DNA from: Streptomyces composti
GTDB lineage: Bacteria; Actinomycetota; Actinomycetes; Streptomycetales; Streptomycetaceae
Direction of reading: 5' to 3'
Length of the DNA stretch: 64,000 nt
NCBI RefSeq assembly: GCF_012034205.1
Contig: NZ_JAATEM010000013.1
Location: 1-64,000 of the forward strand
The notes beneath the pieces are model-generated. The model did not search any database and was not told where the DNA came from. It saw only the letters and a list, made by a program, of their open reading frames with translations. The position numbers and the translations under genes are program-made. Shown piece after piece: positions 62,538 through 64,000 of this stretch; position 1 is the first letter of the stretch; each line of letters starts with the position of its first letter.

Positions 62538-63311
62538 TTACAGCGGATCTGCCGGCACCTCCATGTACGCCTTGCGAAGAGTGTCAATGATTGGGTGGTC
62601 GTCGGTCAGGGCGATGTCGTCGACTCCGCTGACGGCACGGACTCCGATCGCCGCGTTGGTCGCGAAGACAGCCTGCATGCCCGCGACATCCGCGAGCCGG
62701 ACCGGCATCTCCTCGTGGGCATGAGCGTCCTTGAGGAGCTGCATCGTCACGCCTCCGAGGATGCCCGCCTCCGGCCAGATCACGCGCTCCCCGTCGAAGA
62801 AGCCGATGTTCCAGGTACCGCCCTCCGAGACGAGCGATCGCTCGTCGACGAACAACGCGTCGTCGAACCCGTTGAGCTGGGCGGCCCGTCGGTGCAGGAG
62901 CTGCCCGAAGAGGCCGACACTCTTCACACTCGGCAGGTCGCGGACGTACTTCCTGCTCTGCACCCGCATCGGCGCCAACGGGAGGTTGGCCGCCGGCCTC
63001 GTCGTGACAAATACCTGCGGGTCCGCCTTGGCGGCAGGGTGGCCCATGTCGAAATTCGGGTCGAAGACCGTCACCCGCACGACGCACGCGCCTTCAGTCG
63101 GGGCTACGCGCCGCGCCAGGTCGCGCACGCGCTCAGGGTCCAGTTCGGCGCCGAAGAGAGCCTGGCAGTCCCTTACAAGCCGGTCCAGGTGGAGCGACAG
63201 CCCACGGACACGGCCGTCCTCAACGCGCATGGACGTGAAGTGTCCGTACCCGGTGAGGGCCAGGGTCTTGAGCTGGTCCACGCTGACTGGTTCGCCATTC
63301 AATTCAGCCAT
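62538..63311 (-). CDS. Class IV PLP aminotransferase-like protein
   Basis: A 257-residue fold-type IV PLP enzyme of the branched-chain aminotransferase / aminodeoxychorismate lyase family. Visible are RLVRDCQALFG, the Lys in DLPSVKSVGLFGQLLH (candidate PLP Lys), LVSEGGTWNIGFFDG and WPEAGILGGVTMQLL. It starts MAELNGEPVSVDQLKTLALTG. Substrate unknown. It lies upstream of the XRE-SUMF1 gene on the same strand and divergent from the archaeal-type S-adenosylmethionine synthetase gene. Confidence 0.85.
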   Translation of the reverse strand: MAELNGEPVSVDQLKTLALTGYGHFTSMRVEDGRVRGLSLHLDRLVRDCQALFGAELDPERVRDLARRVAPTEGACVVRVTVFDPNFDMGHPAAKADPQVFVTTRPAANLPLAPMRVQSRKYVRDLPSVKSVGLFGQLLHRRAAQLNGFDDALFVDERSLVSEGGTWNIGFFDGERVIWPEAGILGGVTMQLLKDAHAHEEMPVRLADVAGMQAVFATNAAIGVRAVSGVDDIALTDDHPIIDTLRKAYMEVPADPL

Positions 63312-63551
63312 GCCGACAGCATGGCACCGCCGTAGCGGGAGCCGACGGAAAAGGTCCTGGTAAGCGACCTAAGTTCAGGGAAAGTTCGGTGCCAGGGCAG
63401 TGGGAAGACGTTCCGATCCCCTCGCTCGCCGGGCGAATCTTGTTCTGCCGCCGCGGACCGCTGGTACCGCGCCGAGCAGCAACTTTCTCCCCGCCTGGCT
63501 CACCGAAGCCTGTGCTGGGCCACCCTGCCGACCCTGAGACGGGAGTTCGCC

Positions 63552-64000
63552 ATGCCCCGAACGAGCATGACCTTCGGCAAGAGCCTCTTGGTGATCGACA
63601 CCGGCACCCCGGAGCACGACGGGACGACCATCGTCGAGCGCAAGGGGCTCGGGCATCCCGACACCCTTGCCGATCACCTGGCCGAGCGGCTGTCCCGGGC
63701 GTACAGCCGCTACACCGTGCAGCACTTCGGTGCCGTACTGCACCACAACTTCGACAAGCTCGCTCTCCTGGGCGGGGCGAGCGAGGTGCGCTACGGCGGC
63801 GGCAAGATGACAGCGCCGGTCCGGGTTCTGGTCAACGGGCGGGCCGCCCCCGCCTGCGGCGGCGAGCGCATCCCCGTCCTGGAGATCGTCGAGGCGGAGG
63901 TACGGGAGTTCTTCGCCGAGCGCCTTCCGGAGGTCTGCGATCACCTGGACATCTCGTTCAACATCACGAGCAATTCGAGCCCCGGCGCCGTGCTGACCGG
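63552..64000 (+). CDS. Archaeal-type S-adenosylmethionine synthetase, 5' part
   Basis: The frame begins MPRTSMTFGKSLLVIDTG and contains VERKGLGHPDTLADHLAERL, AVLHHNFDKLALLGG, and NITSNSSPGAVLTG at the window edge (about 149 residues). These are N-terminal motifs of the archaeal-type methionine adenosyltransferase family (PF01941), not of bacterial MetK. The gene has a GGGAG site before the ATG at 63552 and is truncated by the end of the window. Presence of this enzyme beside a decayed integrative element suggests horizontal origin; chromosomal MetK is expected elsewhere. Confidence 0.88.
   Translation, partial: MPRTSMTFGKSLLVIDTGTPEHDGTTIVERKGLGHPDTLADHLAERLSRAYSRYTVQHFGAVLHHNFDKLALLGGASEVRYGGGKMTAPVRVLVNGRAAPACGGERIPVLEIVEAEVREFFAERLPEVCDHLDISFNITSNSSPGAVLT

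Noticed and set aside
63375..63944. 189-codon minus-strand frame at the right edge
   Set aside because: The plus strand there encodes recognisable SAM synthetase motifs, so this is a shadow.

Overview
This 64 kb window is high-GC actinobacterial chromosome, almost certainly Streptomyces. Codon third positions are strongly G/C, GTG and occasional TTG starts are common, and translationally coupled overlaps (ATGA/GTGA) are frequent. The gene families point the same way: mycothiol deacetylase MshB, SpoIIE-type phosphatases with HATPase anti-sigma modules, XRE-DUF5753/DUF397 pairs and tandem oligopeptide ABC operons. No rRNA, tRNA or CRISPR array was seen.

Left part (1-17.6 kb) is core chromosome. 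It holds a block also recognisable in mycobacteria: DUF3117 protein, Tag glycosylase, DivIVA-like protein, a FolP2-type dihydropteroate synthase paralogue, a LOG-family protein and DapE. After these come a lysozyme-like membrane protein, a small exported repeat protein, DapC and the 7Fe ferredoxin FdxA, a GNAT protein coupled to a SirB1-type protein, a LuxR-type two-component pair, a large PG_binding_4 membrane protein, a small membrane protein and MshB. DapC and DapE supply two steps of the succinylase lysine/peptidoglycan route.

From 17.6 to 22.4 kb lies an accessory, decaying segment. It contains a frameshifted HEPN-like gene, an HTH/zinc-ribbon protein, a WhiJ/AbaA-like regulatory triad (HATPase, XRE-DUF5753, DUF397), a type I restriction-modification remnant in which HsdR-like and HsdM-like pieces are fused by deletion, and a 64-residue membrane peptide.

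From 22.6 to 48.6 kb the core resumes: an S9 peptidase, a hemopexin-repeat protein with an NPGN-type C-terminal domain, two consecutive five-gene oligopeptide ABC operons (A 38048-32184, B 31945-26400), TypA/BipA, a large solute-binding lipoprotein, a three-gene succinate dehydrogenase/fumarate reductase operon and a membrane-anchored GH18-like protein. The two ABC operons share a 257-bp identical stretch in their last genes, which suggests gene conversion.

From 48.6 to 60.5 kb there are signalling and general genes: a PAS-PAS-GAF-PP2C-HATPase phosphatase, a stand-alone HATPase, a Nudix hydrolase, a SPOR-like small protein, a GntR/UTRA regulator, a secreted subtilase with P domain, a SNF2 helicase with a helix-hairpin-helix, and a PAP2_3 membrane phosphatase.

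The right end (60.5-64 kb) is another mobile-element scar. A truncated tyrosine integrase abuts fragments of element-type genes. Then come an XRE-SUMF1 fusion gene in a likely operon with a class IV aminotransferase and, divergently, an archaeal-type S-adenosylmethionine synthetase that runs off the window. This end and the 17.6-22.4 kb segment are the least ordinary parts. No single complete, clearly undescribed system was proven; the strongest candidates are listed as findings.
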